DNA of 33,934 nucleotides, from positions 1 to 33,934 of the forward strand of contig CAYQRB010000007.1 of the NCBI GenBank assembly GCA_964420145.1, in the 5' to 3' direction. Numbering within the stretch: the stretch's first letter is position 1; every line of letters begins with the position of its first letter. The notes beneath the pieces are model-generated. The model was not told the DNA's origin. It saw only the letters and a list, made by a program, of their open reading frames with translations, and did no database searches. The DNA is from JAJTYI01 sp964420145 (GTDB lineage Bacteria; Patescibacteriota; Dojkabacteria; B142; OLB20). The position numbers were made by a program, and so were the translations under genes. Below, in pieces: positions 1-7,176 of the stretch.

Positions 1-38
1 TAATTTAGATAAGCTATTCTAGCAGTTTTGTCGCATTT

Positions 39-209
39 TTAATGATTATTGAGCGTATGCAAAGACACAATTCTTTCTCTATTCCTAGTAATTGGGAATT
101 TTTTACCTACCGTCAGTGATGTGGTATCGAAATCATCTGGTGCCCTTACTAATGTATTTACTTTGGCGTAATAACCCGTATCAAAAATTACTTTAATAAT
201 TATTTCAAT
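39..209 (-). other. possible small reading frame without a standard start codon
   Basis: A 56-codon frame on the minus strand stays open from just inside the 3' end of the SDR gene to a TAA at 39-41. Its composition looks protein-like: mixed charged and hydrophobic residues, including the stretch KVNTLVRAPDDFDTTSL. There is no in-frame ATG, GTG or TTG. The first plausible initiators are ATT codons near 209, overlapping the SDR stop by about 10 bases. It could be a translationally coupled small gene starting at ATT, or the 3' remnant of a gene that lost its beginning. I do not recognise the product. Confidence 0.3.
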
Positions 210-937
210 GTAAATCCTGCATCAACATAAATAACTTGCCCAGTCATTGCGTCATTTTTTGCTAAAAACAAAAAGGCATCAGCTATCTCTTCTTCCGTTA
301 CCCATCTTTTGAGGTAAGTTTGTTCAATAAACATATCTGTCTGCTCTTTGGTCATTTTGTCGTAATTTCGAGTTTTGACAAAACCTGGAGCTACCGCATT
401 GACTTGAATATTAGGAGCAACCATCTTGGCAAGAGTTTTACTGAAACTATTTATTCCAGATTTAGATGCTGCATAAACTACAGATCGCCCTCCGTGTTCG
501 GCTCCTCGAATTGAGCTTTTGTTAAGTATTTTACCAAAACCTTGTTTCTGCATATACTTCACTGCAATTTGAGAACATAACATTGGCCCAATTAGATCAG
601 TATGAACCAGCTCTACTATTTCATCATACGAAGCCTCAAGATACGGAACTTTATCGTTGGGGATAGCAGCATTATTTATCAAAATATGAACTGTGCCAAA
701 TTTCTTTTCTACCTCTTTAAATAATTTTTCGACATCTTTTGGTTTAGAAACATCTGCTTGAACAAGTAAACCGTCCGAGCGAGTATGAATCTCTTTAAAG
801 GTTTTCTTACCGCCCTCGCTATTTACATTGTAGTTTATTACTACTTTTGCACCTTCCTTAGCAAAACGAATGGCCGTTGTCCTGCCTATCCCACTTGACG
901 AGCCTGTTATAACAACAATTTTATCCTTTAGTTTCAT
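200..937 (-). CDS. SDR-family oxidoreductase (FabG-like)
   Basis: Short-chain dehydrogenase/reductase of about 245 aa, the usual length for classical SDRs; cytoplasmic and NAD(P)-dependent. The N-terminal cofactor loop TGSSSGIG follows the first strand, the INNAA motif lies near residue 90, and the catalytic Ser (NKSSI) and Tyr-Lys (YAASK) are present, so the enzyme should be active. The closing region (GQVIYVDAGFT) is typical of the FabG-like branch. The ATG at 937 is preferred over the upstream one at 985 because it directly precedes the Rossmann strand and because a TATAAT lies 6 bases before it, giving a leaderless mRNA. Substrate cannot be told from sequence: 3-oxoacyl-ACP reductase, a sugar or a xenobiotic reductase are all possible, and no fatty-acid genes adjoin it. 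Confidence 0.9.
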   Translation of the reverse strand: MKLKDKIVVITGSSSGIGRTTAIRFAKEGAKVVINYNVNSEGGKKTFKEIHTRSDGLLVQADVSKPKDVEKLFKEVEKKFGTVHILINNAAIPNDKVPYLEASYDEIVELVHTDLIGPMLCSQIAVKYMQKQGFGKILNKSSIRGAEHGGRSVVYAASKSGINSFSKTLAKMVAPNIQVNAVAPGFVKTRNYDKMTKEQTDMFIEQTYLKRWVTEEEIADAFLFLAKNDAMTGQVIYVDAGFTLK

Positions 938-943
938 AAAATT

Positions 944-949
944 ATTATA
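944..949 (-). promoter_or_regulatory. -10 box (TATAAT) of the SDR gene
   Basis: A perfect TATAAT on the minus strand ends 6 bases before the ATG at 937. Transcription would begin at or next to the start codon, so the message would be leaderless. No clear -35 box was identified. Confidence 0.55.
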
Positions 950-1027
950 CCATTTTCTGTTCACCTCTAGTAGTGCGATTGTCATTTTTTTTAACTTGAA
1001 AATTGGGTATATTAAAAATGGAACCAG

Positions 1028-1108
1028 TTAAATGGGAAATTGTTTGTTTTTAATGGCGTAATCCGACAGTTGAAAGTAATTTCTAACTGAGTCCACCGGT
1101 TGCGCCAT
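1028..1108 (-). other. short coding-like frame beside tRNA-Glu
   Basis: Downstream of the tRNA-Glu 3' end, a minus-strand frame runs from the CCA end to a TAA at 1028-1030. It would encode about 26 aa from the ATG at 1108 (beginning MAQPVDSVRNYFQLSDY). In the same frame it is open back to the tRNA, reading roughly QFGDYGNLKKLLQTE before the Met. The residue mix looks like real protein. It could be a small gene, or the C-terminal remnant of a gene truncated at the tRNA. I recognise no family. Confidence 0.25.
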
Positions 1109-1151
1109 TTCAGTTTGTAAAAGTTTTTTTAAATTTCCGTAATCTCCAAAT

Positions 1152-1226
1152 TGGTGACCCCTACGGGACTCGAACCCGTGTTACCACCTTGAGAAGGTGA
1201 TGTCCTAACCACTAGACGAAGGGGCC
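1152..1226 (-). tRNA. tRNA-Glu (CTC)
   Basis: Cloverleaf on the minus strand: acceptor GGCCCCT pairs with AGGGGTC, anticodon loop TTCTCAA gives CTC, and the T-loop is GGTTCGAGTCC. The CCA end is encoded, unlike the other three tRNAs in the window. It begins 20 bases after rnpM ends, on the same strand, so it is probably co-transcribed with nusA-rnpM. Confidence 0.95.
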
Positions 1227-1246
1227 AGTTTATACAAATATTTCGC

Positions 1247-1609
1247 TTATTTCGTTTTCAAAAAATCTTCTTTCTTTACCCTGATAGTAACTGATTTATC
1301 ATTTGGACGGAAGATACGCTCCTCTATGGCTTTTTCAAATGCTTCTCTTAGCTCCTGAGTCTCATCAATTGTAAGCGGTTTTTCAAGCTTTAGTGTGCGT
1401 TGAATAGCTCTCTTTTTTACTGCCAACTCAAACGCCTCTAGGGTCATAGTAATGTTTGCACCTCTACCAGGTAGTTTTGAACGAGGATCAACTCGAACAA
1501 CACCATCAACTCCTTTTACCAACCTCATTAGTTCCACCTTAGGTTTTTTTACACCTGTAGCAATACAGGTACGCATTGGAATATGCTTTGGTTTAATTGG
1601 TTTGTTCAT
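1247..1609 (-). CDS. rnpM: RNase P modulator RnpM / YlxR-family protein
   Basis: YlxR (DUF448) family protein of about 120 aa. The N-terminal RTCIATGVKKPKVELMR motif and the GRGANI segment following DPRSKLPG are the family hallmarks. YlxR proteins are small RNA-binding proteins, normally encoded beside nusA, and in Bacillus the family member (RnpM) binds and modulates RNase P. Here the gene follows nusA and its 5' end lies inside the nusA 3' end, so translation is probably coupled. An ATG at 1624 is an alternative start five codons upstream; 1609 is chosen because it reads straight into the conserved basic N-terminus. The C-terminal extension is longer than usual (usual length about 90-100 aa). 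tRNA-Glu follows 20 bases downstream, an RNase P substrate in the same transcript. Confidence 0.85.
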   Translation of the reverse strand: MNKPIKPKHIPMRTCIATGVKKPKVELMRLVKGVDGVVRVDPRSKLPGRGANITMTLEAFELAVKKRAIQRTLKLEKPLTIDETQELREAFEKAIEERIFRPNDKSVTIRVKKEDFLKTK

Positions 1610-2870
1610 CGTCCTTAGAGTCATCTTGGTTTTCTTTAGTATCTTCGTTACTAGTTTCCTCGAGACTGTCTTTCTTGGATTTAGCGTTATCTTTATCCAG
1701 AGGCTCTTTCACCATTTCTTTTTTATCTGGTTCTTCTTCTATTCCTAGCTTTATCCTCCTAGCCTCAGCTAGTTTTTGTCTTTGCTCCTCATCTAGCTGA
1801 TTACCCTTAACTTCTACTGTTTCTCCTTGTATGTCAATATTCCACCCCGTAAGCTTCGCGGCAAGTCGTACATTTTGTCCGTCTCTACCGATGGCAAGAG
1901 AAAGTTGTTCATCTGGGACTATTACTAAAGCTTCTTTTTTCTTTTCATCTTTAATAGTTACTTTTATCACTTGTGCAGGACTTAGTGCATTGGCTATAAA
2001 TTCAGATATTTCCTCAGCATAGGCGATAATATCAATCTTCTCCTCATGAGTTCCAAATTTCAATTCGTTCATAATAGCGTTGATCCTCACTCCCTTTTGC
2101 CCGACACACGACCCTATCGGATCTACACCCTCTACTGTTGAGTTAACCGCTACCTTTGATCTTGATCCTGCTTCTCGTGCCATAGACAATATCTCGACCG
2201 ATCCTGAGACAATCTCTGGAACTTCTAATCTAAACAATGCTTCAAGAAATTTCGGATCCGACCTTGAAACAATAAGCTGTTTTCCTCTTGAAGTTTCTCG
2301 GATTTCTTTAAGTAAAACTTTTAGCCTATTACCACTTTTATAAAACTCCGAGGAAATCCTATCTTCCAAAGGCATTATCGCTGTAGCTCTACGGATCTCA
2401 AAGACTACACTATCACCATCCATTCTTTGTACGACTGCATATTCTATTTCTCCTATATGTCCAGTAAATTCAGACATTACTGCATTTTTCTCAGATTCTC
2501 TGATCTTTTGTAAAATCACTTGCTTCGCTGCCTGTGCTGCTACCCTGCCAAAATCTCCGCTTGGAGTTATATCTACTTGTATATGATCACCAGGCTTTAG
2601 CTTTGATTCGATTTTTTGGGCTTCAGCCAGAGAGATTTGCGATTTAGGGTTAGTTACGGCAGTTACAACTTTTTTATCTGCAAATACTGATATCATCCCG
2701 TTACTTTTGTCTATATCTACTTGTACTGTCTCAACCTCTTCTTCTGGATAATCTCTGCGAAAACCCGTTTGTATGGCCAGTTTAATAGCATCTAGCACTT
2801 CATCAGGATCAATGTTTCTCTCAGCAGCGATCTGGTTCACTGCGACCATAAAATCTGTCTGTAAACTCAT
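1593..2870 (-). CDS. nusA: transcription termination/antitermination factor NusA
   Basis: NusA of 425 aa. The N-terminal RNA-polymerase-binding domain covers about residues 1-120 (DPDEVLDAIKLAIQTGF). An S1 domain follows at about 125-200. KH1 contains GSCVGQKGVRINAI and KH2 contains LAIGRDGQNVRLAAKLTGW. The last 45 or so residues are a highly charged, low-complexity Asp/Glu/Lys tail instead of the repeats seen in E. coli. NusA binds RNA polymerase and promotes pausing, termination and antitermination. It forms a minus-strand unit with rnpM and tRNA-Glu. No rimP gene precedes it, contrary to the common rimP-nusA-ylxR-infB order: upstream is a terminator and an unrelated gene. The start is the first Met of a conserved N-terminus; the upstream bases are extremely AT-rich with no Shine-Dalgarno sequence. 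Confidence 0.97.
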   Translation of the reverse strand: MSLQTDFMVAVNQIAAERNIDPDEVLDAIKLAIQTGFRRDYPEEEVETVQVDIDKSNGMISVFADKKVVTAVTNPKSQISLAEAQKIESKLKPGDHIQVDITPSGDFGRVAAQAAKQVILQKIRESEKNAVMSEFTGHIGEIEYAVVQRMDGDSVVFEIRRATAIMPLEDRISSEFYKSGNRLKVLLKEIRETSRGKQLIVSRSDPKFLEALFRLEVPEIVSGSVEILSMAREAGSRSKVAVNSTVEGVDPIGSCVGQKGVRINAIMNELKFGTHEEKIDIIAYAEEISEFIANALSPAQVIKVTIKDEKKKEALVIVPDEQLSLAIGRDGQNVRLAAKLTGWNIDIQGETVEVKGNQLDEEQRQKLAEARRIKLGIEEEPDKKEMVKEPLDKDNAKSKKDSLEETSNEDTKENQDDSKDDEQTN

Positions 2871-2902
2871 TATTAATTATTAATAAGTAATGTTTTATTT
2901 AT

Positions 2903-2928
2903 AAATAAAAAGTGAGCATATAGCCCAC
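2903..2928 (-). terminator. intrinsic terminator after the SprT-like gene
   Basis: On the minus strand GTGGGC pairs with GCTCAC (one G-T pair) around the loop TATAT, followed by TTTTTATTT. It lies between the SprT-like gene, which ends at 2998, and the nusA start at 2870, so it should separate the two transcripts. Confidence 0.6.
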
Positions 2929-2997
2929 CCCTTTATTACAAAACCCTATTGTAGATAATAGCAGAAAATCTCTATCAAGACAACGAAATCTCTCCAA

Positions 2998-3471
2998 CTA
3001 TGCAATCCTCAAATTGGTGTATTCCTTTAAGTAGGAACGCCATTCACTTTTTAACCATTTTTTAGAATAATTATAGATTTCCATCATTTCTCGATTATAC
3101 ATTTCTTTTCTAATTATTCCGCCTTTATGTGGATGATCGTATATTTGCTTTAATGGTGAGTTAAACCCATGTGAGTAGTGAATCATTTCGTGTGCTATCG
3201 TCCCCAGTACAACAGTTTCAGGAATTCTTTCATCTTTGAAATATCCCGTTACTGTGATTAGGCTAACTCTTTTATCGTCATAATCTTCGCTTAATTGAGA
3301 AACAAGGGTATCTATCCCCTGAGTTTTGTGCCTTGCCCAGCTTATGCTACCAAGTTGTCTATACGACCTTTTGCCAAATTTTATTAAAACTGGATTTTTA
3401 CGAGGAACATCTACAAAATGATTTTCCCATAGAAAATAAAGTTTTTCAGTTAACCAGTTATTGTTACGCAT
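2998..3471 (-). CDS. SprT-like zinc metallopeptidase-domain protein
   Basis: Protein of 157 aa with the zinc-metallopeptidase motif HEMIH at residues 94-98, in the helix context TVVLGTIAHEMIHYSHG. Further His residues in DHPHKGG (about 112-118) could supply the third zinc ligand. This arrangement resembles the SprT-like family, which includes the eukaryotic DNA-protein crosslink protease SPRTN; the bacterial members are poorly characterised. No signal peptide or membrane segment is seen, so it is probably cytoplasmic. The ATG at 3471 is preferred over a frame extension to 3513 because that extension runs into the oppositely directed SanA-like gene. It is divergent from that gene with about 40 bases between starts, and an intrinsic terminator follows it. 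Confidence 0.7.
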   Translation of the reverse strand: MRNNNWLTEKLYFLWENHFVDVPRKNPVLIKFGKRSYRQLGSISWARHKTQGIDTLVSQLSEDYDDKRVSLITVTGYFKDERIPETVVLGTIAHEMIHYSHGFNSPLKQIYDHPHKGGIIRKEMYNREMMEIYNYSKKWLKSEWRSYLKEYTNLRIA

Positions 3472-3511
3472 AGTATTCAAAGAATTGTTATACTGTACGA
3501 AATATTCTACC

Positions 3512-4210
3512 ATGCACAGAAAGCTTAAAAGTATAAACCTAAGTTATAGGATTAAAAGATTTTTTAAACCAACATCATTACGGGTGGTCTCTCTTTTTTT
3601 ATTTATTATCGGAGTTCTTGTAATACCTGTTTTGTTGACAAACATCATTATCCGTAATGAATACAGGAACAAAATATTCGAACAAAGTCAGTACAAATCA
3701 CTACAAGAAACTAGAATTGCGGTCGTATTTGGTGCAGGACTAGATAATACAGGAGAAAAACCAGGAACAATACTACAAGACAGACTAGATACTGCTATTG
3801 AGTTATACAATCTCGGAAAAATTCAAAAGATAATTGTGTCAGGAGATAATCGTTCTTCCTACTATAACGAGCCTCAAGCAATGTATAACTATCTTCTTGC
3901 AACCAATATCAATGAACTCGACCTTATTGTAGATCGCAAAGGAAAAAGCACTTACGATACATGCTATCACCTCAAAGAAACTTTTGGGATTACCGAAACA
4001 ATTTTAATCACACAAAAGTTCCATCTACCCAGGGCTCTCTATACTTGCGAAACATTAGGGATAGAAGTACAGGGTGCTTCAGCAGATAAAAGACTTTATG
4101 AAAGACAACTCTATAACCAACTTCGAGAAATATTTGCTCTCGTGGATACCTTTTATAAACTCTATATCCTACATCCAGAGGTAGATAAAACTGATAAGGT
4201 AATCATTTAG
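3512..4210 (+). CDS. SanA/YdcF-like DUF218 membrane protein
   Basis: Protein of 232 aa with one N-terminal membrane helix (about residues 23-46) and an extracytoplasmic DUF218 domain. Family motifs visible are VVFGAGLDNTGEKPGTILQDRLDTA, split here as AVVFGAG and LQDRLDTAIELY, then KIIVSGDN, STYDTCYHLKETFG and ILITQKFHLPRA. These match the E. coli SanA branch (outer-envelope barrier function, vancomycin sensitivity) more closely than YdcF. The biochemical activity of the family is not established. The ATG at 3512 is chosen over a TTG at 3461 because the longer version would overlap the start of the divergent SprT-like gene. tRNA-Lys lies about 110 bases downstream on the same strand but has its own promoter. 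Confidence 0.82.
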   Translation: MHRKLKSINLSYRIKRFFKPTSLRVVSLFLFIIGVLVIPVLLTNIIIRNEYRNKIFEQSQYKSLQETRIAVVFGAGLDNTGEKPGTILQDRLDTAIELYNLGKIQKIIVSGDNRSSYYNEPQAMYNYLLATNINELDLIVDRKGKSTYDTCYHLKETFGITETILITQKFHLPRALYTCETLGIEVQGASADKRLYERQLYNQLREIFALVDTFYKLYILHPEVDKTDKVII

Positions 4211-4281
4211 ATTTTCTAAATCTGGAGTACAAACGCTTCTTAGACATAGAAATATTTATTATTTATCGATATTTATTTTAT

Positions 4282-4310
4282 TTGAGGGAAAATAGCTGTA
4301 CTGCTATAAT
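4282..4310 (+). promoter_or_regulatory. promoter of tRNA-Lys
   Basis: TTGAGG (4282-4287) and a perfect TATAAT (4305-4310) are separated by 17 bases, a textbook sigma-70-type layout. The predicted start of transcription falls a few bases before the mature tRNA 5' end at 4322. This is the clearest two-box promoter in the window. Confidence 0.75.
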
Positions 4311-4321
4311 CACTTTGCATC

Positions 4322-4393
4322 GGGTCGGTAGCTCAATGGTAGAGCAACGGACTCTTAATCCGTTTGTTGCGGGTTCGAATCCCGCCCGACTCA
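4322..4393 (+). tRNA. tRNA-Lys (CTT)
   Basis: Complete 72-base cloverleaf. Acceptor GGGTCGG pairs with CCGACTC, anticodon stem ACGGA/TCCGT encloses loop CTCTTAA (anticodon CTT), and the T-arm is GCGGG TTCGAAT CCCGC with discriminator A. CCA is not encoded. Confidence 0.96.
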
Positions 4394-4541
4394 TATGTGG
4401 AGGTATACCTTCTTGTATTTTCAGTATATTCTCTAGAAATACTAGTGGTAATAATCCCACAATACAACACGCCTTATTATTCAAAGAAAGACTTCCGTGA
4501 TATAATCAATATATTACAATACTGGATTGCCTAAAATCTAA

Positions 4542-5660
4542 ATGCTAAATACAAAAGATATTCAAAGTCCTGAAAACAAAAAGACAATTACACCAAGAAA
4601 AACTTGGATAAAAAATATCCTATTTACCTTGGCTGGCTTCTTGGTATTTACTACGGCCGTAGACAAAGCATCTTTTATGACTGTGGGTTCGCACTCCTTA
4701 AATCAGGGAATAGTACAAACAGCACTAACAGTAAGTGAAATTACACCAAACAGTGAAAATCTCGATTACCGTCCATTTCTTGATATTTTAAAAGAAGGAA
4801 TATCTATTTATTCAGAACAATCTGACCAACCACTTTTTTTTCAAAGAATAGATGATTACGAAAACAAAGACTATTACGCGAATATAATAAGAGAGCGTAG
4901 TTTATCCAGCCCATTCCCACAACTACCAAATACCTATGTTACTGATATTGTTCAAAACCTACCAGAAGGCGCTTTTGAAGCATACTTTCAAAGCCAATCA
5001 GTAATGCGCGATTTTGACCATTTATTTACCAAGGGAAGCGGATTTGACAAAAGGTTTAGGACAAGACACCCAGAACTAATCCATGCGTCTGGTTTATACA
5101 TAGATACACCAGAATCATCTTTATTATCAATAATGCTAAATGAAGGTAAGTTTGAAATAAATGAATTAAAAACTAAAATAGAAAAACAATCCCAAAAGAC
5201 TGAACAACCAGTTTCTGCTTCATTTATTCTTGCTCATTTTCTCGATAAAAATGAGGGGGATATTGCATTAAGTATTTTCGATACAGCTATTTTTCTAAAA
5301 TTTATGGCCAGAAATGATCCAGAAACAGGAATCTTTGCACCTGGAGAATATAATGTTAACTGGTATAACTCATATATAAAAGATGAGTACCAAGGACCAT
5401 TATTTACCTCTCCTCCCGAAAACGAGACCGCACTTAATTTGATAGGAAAACCTTACCATAGCTGGAACCTTGTGGCTATGTTACATTTTGTTCCGATAGA
5501 AATCATACGAATAGGAGGAATACAAAAACAACTATCAACTTTTTCTGCACAAGGATTAAGTAAAACAAGAGCAGACCTGCAAACATTAAACAGTCTCGAA
5601 GAGATTGAACAATACCTACTCACCTATTTTGATACTACTTTTGCACTCGGAGGGACTTGA
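4542..5660 (+). CDS. secreted or membrane-anchored protein of unknown function
   Basis: Protein of 372 aa that I do not recognise. A basic N-terminus (KKTITPRKTWIK) precedes one hydrophobic helix at about residues 27-42, so the remaining 330 residues should lie outside the membrane, either anchored or cleaved. The exported part is rich in polar and acidic residues, has no cysteines that I could find in it and no obvious catalytic motif. A TAAAAT hexamer ends four bases before the ATG, consistent with a leaderless start. The stop TGA at 5658-5660 lies inside the T-arm of the antisense tRNA-Arg gene, so the last six codons overlap that tRNA. A hydrolase-like fold cannot be excluded from reading alone. 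Confidence 0.75.
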   Translation: MLNTKDIQSPENKKTITPRKTWIKNILFTLAGFLVFTTAVDKASFMTVGSHSLNQGIVQTALTVSEITPNSENLDYRPFLDILKEGISIYSEQSDQPLFFQRIDDYENKDYYANIIRERSLSSPFPQLPNTYVTDIVQNLPEGAFEAYFQSQSVMRDFDHLFTKGSGFDKRFRTRHPELIHASGLYIDTPESSLLSIMLNEGKFEINELKTKIEKQSQKTEQPVSASFILAHFLDKNEGDIALSIFDTAIFLKFMARNDPETGIFAPGEYNVNWYNSYIKDEYQGPLFTSPPENETALNLIGKPYHSWNLVAMLHFVPIEIIRIGGIQKQLSTFSAQGLSKTRADLQTLNSLEEIEQYLLTYFDTTFALGGT

Positions 5661-5714
5661 ACCCCCAACCCCCTGTTCCGAAGACAGGTGCTCTATCCAT
5701 TAAGCTACGAGTGC
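5642..5714 (-). tRNA. tRNA-Arg (TCG)
   Basis: Minus-strand cloverleaf of 73 bases: acceptor GCACTCG pairs with CGAGTGC, anticodon stem CCTGT/ACAGG encloses loop CTTCGGA (anticodon TCG), and the T-loop is GGTTCAAGTCC. Discriminator A; CCA not encoded. Its 3' 19 bases overlap the 3' end of the convergent unknown CDS. Confidence 0.95.
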
Positions 5715-5890
5715 TAATCTAAATATGATTATACCTCTGATTATTATTTTTTAGTACTAAAATTTTTACTGATTTAGTTTATGTATAGGAAGTTTTGTTA
5801 TTATTTGTAGAAATACTTACTTACAAATTATCCTCACCCAAGGCTTTTATTGTCCTGAGCGAAAATGTCTAATAACCACTGGATCTTTTC
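5715..5890. other. AT-rich gap with no gene seen
   Basis: About 175 bases between tRNA-Arg and the broken small membrane gene. I see no convincing coding frame, tRNA or strong terminator; it presumably carries the tRNA-Arg promoter, reading leftwards. Confidence 0.4.
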
Positions 5891-6172
5891 TTACTTATCA
5901 TCACTCCCTAGTAGTAACACATTGTCATCCTGACCCGCTTGGTCAAAAGCTCTTTGTCCAAAAAACCTTGCACCCTTCCTCAGGGCCACACCTGCTACTG
6001 CAGAAAACAATCCTATACCTGTCAAACATAGCATAGTTGGGTTTTGATTTTGAATAGCTTCATAAACTCCAAAACCTCCAAGTAGTAATCAAACAACTAT
6101 CATTAAAGTTCCAGCCGTCCGTTCTCTATAATATTGTTTAACAATTTCGCTTTTTGTCGGATCTTTATCCAT
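5891..6172 (-). pseudogene. small two-helix membrane protein interrupted by one in-frame TGA
   Basis: The ATG at 6172 opens a minus-strand frame of 93 codons ending with TAA at 5891-5893, interrupted only by TGA at codon 28 (6089-6091). It reads MDKDPTKSEIVKQYYRERTA, a first membrane helix GTLMIVV-stop-LLLGGFGVY, a short loop, a second helix (LTGIGLFSAVAGVAL), a basic stretch RKGARFFGQ and an acidic tail ending LLLGSDDK. The frame continues cleanly after the stop, and a TAATAAT lies 6 bases before the ATG. Trp (TGG) would fit the helix, so a recent TGG-to-TGA nonsense mutation, a base-call error or stop-codon readthrough are the options. Wholesale TGA recoding is unlikely because conserved neighbours use TGA to terminate. 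Function unknown. Confidence 0.6.
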
Positions 6173-6243
6173 TATGTTATTATTAGCTGTTTGTATGATA
6201 GACCAATAATTATATCATCTTTATATATTTACTTATTTCTAAA

Positions 6244-7176
6244 ATGCAAAATCAAATTAGAGAAATAATCATCATCGGTTCTGGTCCTGCTGGACTTACC
6301 GCCTCTATTTATAGTGCAAGAGCAAACCTCAAGCCACTTGTGATTGCTGGATTTCCTCATGGAGGACAACTTATGAAAACAACCGAAGTAGAAAACTACC
6401 CAGGCTTCCCCGAAGGAATTTTGGGGCCAGAACTAATCCAAAAACTTATCACACAAGCAGAAAAGTTTGGATCTGAAATTATTTATAAAAATGTATCCAA
6501 AGTAGATCTCAAAGGTAAAATCAAAAAAATATGGGTTGGAGAAAACCTATACAAAGCAAAAGCAGTTATCCTAGCTACTGGAGCCGAACCCAAAAAACTA
6601 GGTTTAGAGAGTGAGGCAAAATACTGGAGTAGAGGAGTGTCTAGCTGTGCTACCTGTGATGGTGCGTTCTTTCGTAATGTAGAAGTTTCTGTTGTAGGAG
6701 GTGGAGACAGCGCAGTAGAGGAAGCTCTGTTTCTCACTCGCTTTGCTTCAAAAGTACACTTGATAGTACGCAGTGAAAGTTTGAGGGCTTCCAAAATTAT
6801 GAGAGAGAGGGTTTTGAATCATAAGAAAATACAAATACATTGGAATACTGAAGTTCAAGAAGTTTTAGGTGATGAAAACAAAGTAACTGGGTTAAAACTA
6901 CTAAATAACAAAACCAATACAGTATCAGAACTACCAATCTCTGTTATGTTTTTAGCAATCGGCCACATTCCTAATGTAAACCTAGTAGAAGGAGTACTAA
7001 ACCAAAATGAGCAAGGATACCTAGAGACACAGGCAGGAAGCACCTACTCAAATATTGATGGTGTGTTTATTGCTGGAGATGTAAAAGACCACAAATATCG
7101 CCAAGCCATAACTGCGTCGGGTATGGGCTGTATGGCCGCCATTGATGCTGAAAGGTGGCTAGAAACTATTACTTAA
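6244..7176 (+). CDS. trxB: thioredoxin reductase
   Basis: Flavoprotein of 310 aa, normal length for low-molecular-weight thioredoxin reductase, which passes electrons from NADPH through FAD and a disulfide to thioredoxin. The FAD-binding GSGPAG loop is at residues 12-17, the redox-active CATC at 135-138, the second nucleotide-binding loop GGGDSA at 152-157, and the C-terminal FAD motif GVFIAGDVKD follows. All key residues are present. The NADPH domain retains SVVGGGDSAVEEALFLT; after the second strand it has VRSESLRAS, with the Arg that often contacts NADPH. It diverges from the interrupted small membrane gene and its stop overlaps the convergent Gmad2-like gene by 8 bases. Confidence 0.96.
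   Translation: MQNQIREIIIIGSGPAGLTASIYSARANLKPLVIAGFPHGGQLMKTTEVENYPGFPEGILGPELIQKLITQAEKFGSEIIYKNVSKVDLKGKIKKIWVGENLYKAKAVILATGAEPKKLGLESEAKYWSRGVSSCATCDGAFFRNVEVSVVGGGDSAVEEALFLTRFASKVHLIVRSESLRASKIMRERVLNHKKIQIHWNTEVQEVLGDENKVTGLKLLNNKTNTVSELPISVMFLAIGHIPNVNLVEGVLNQNEQGYLETQAGSTYSNIDGVFIAGDVKDHKYRQAITASGMGCMAAIDAERWLETIT

Noticed and set aside
1597..2343. Plus-strand frames opposite nusA
   Set aside because: Shadows of the well-supported nusA gene; their composition is Ser/Leu-rich antisense of a charged coding region.
2912..2928. Hairpin before nusA as a riboswitch or autoregulatory site
   Set aside because: It is fully explained as the terminator of the SprT-like gene: T-tract on the correct side and no extended conserved structure.
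4282..4500. Short reading frames across tRNA-Lys on both strands
   Set aside because: They are explained by the tRNA and its flanks; no protein-like features and no family match.
5891..6172. Genome-wide reassignment of TGA to Trp or Gly
   Set aside because: sufC, surE, gnd and three other genes end in TGA, and sufC would otherwise gain a long tail overlapping sufB. Conserved enzymes contain TGG for Trp and no internal TGA.
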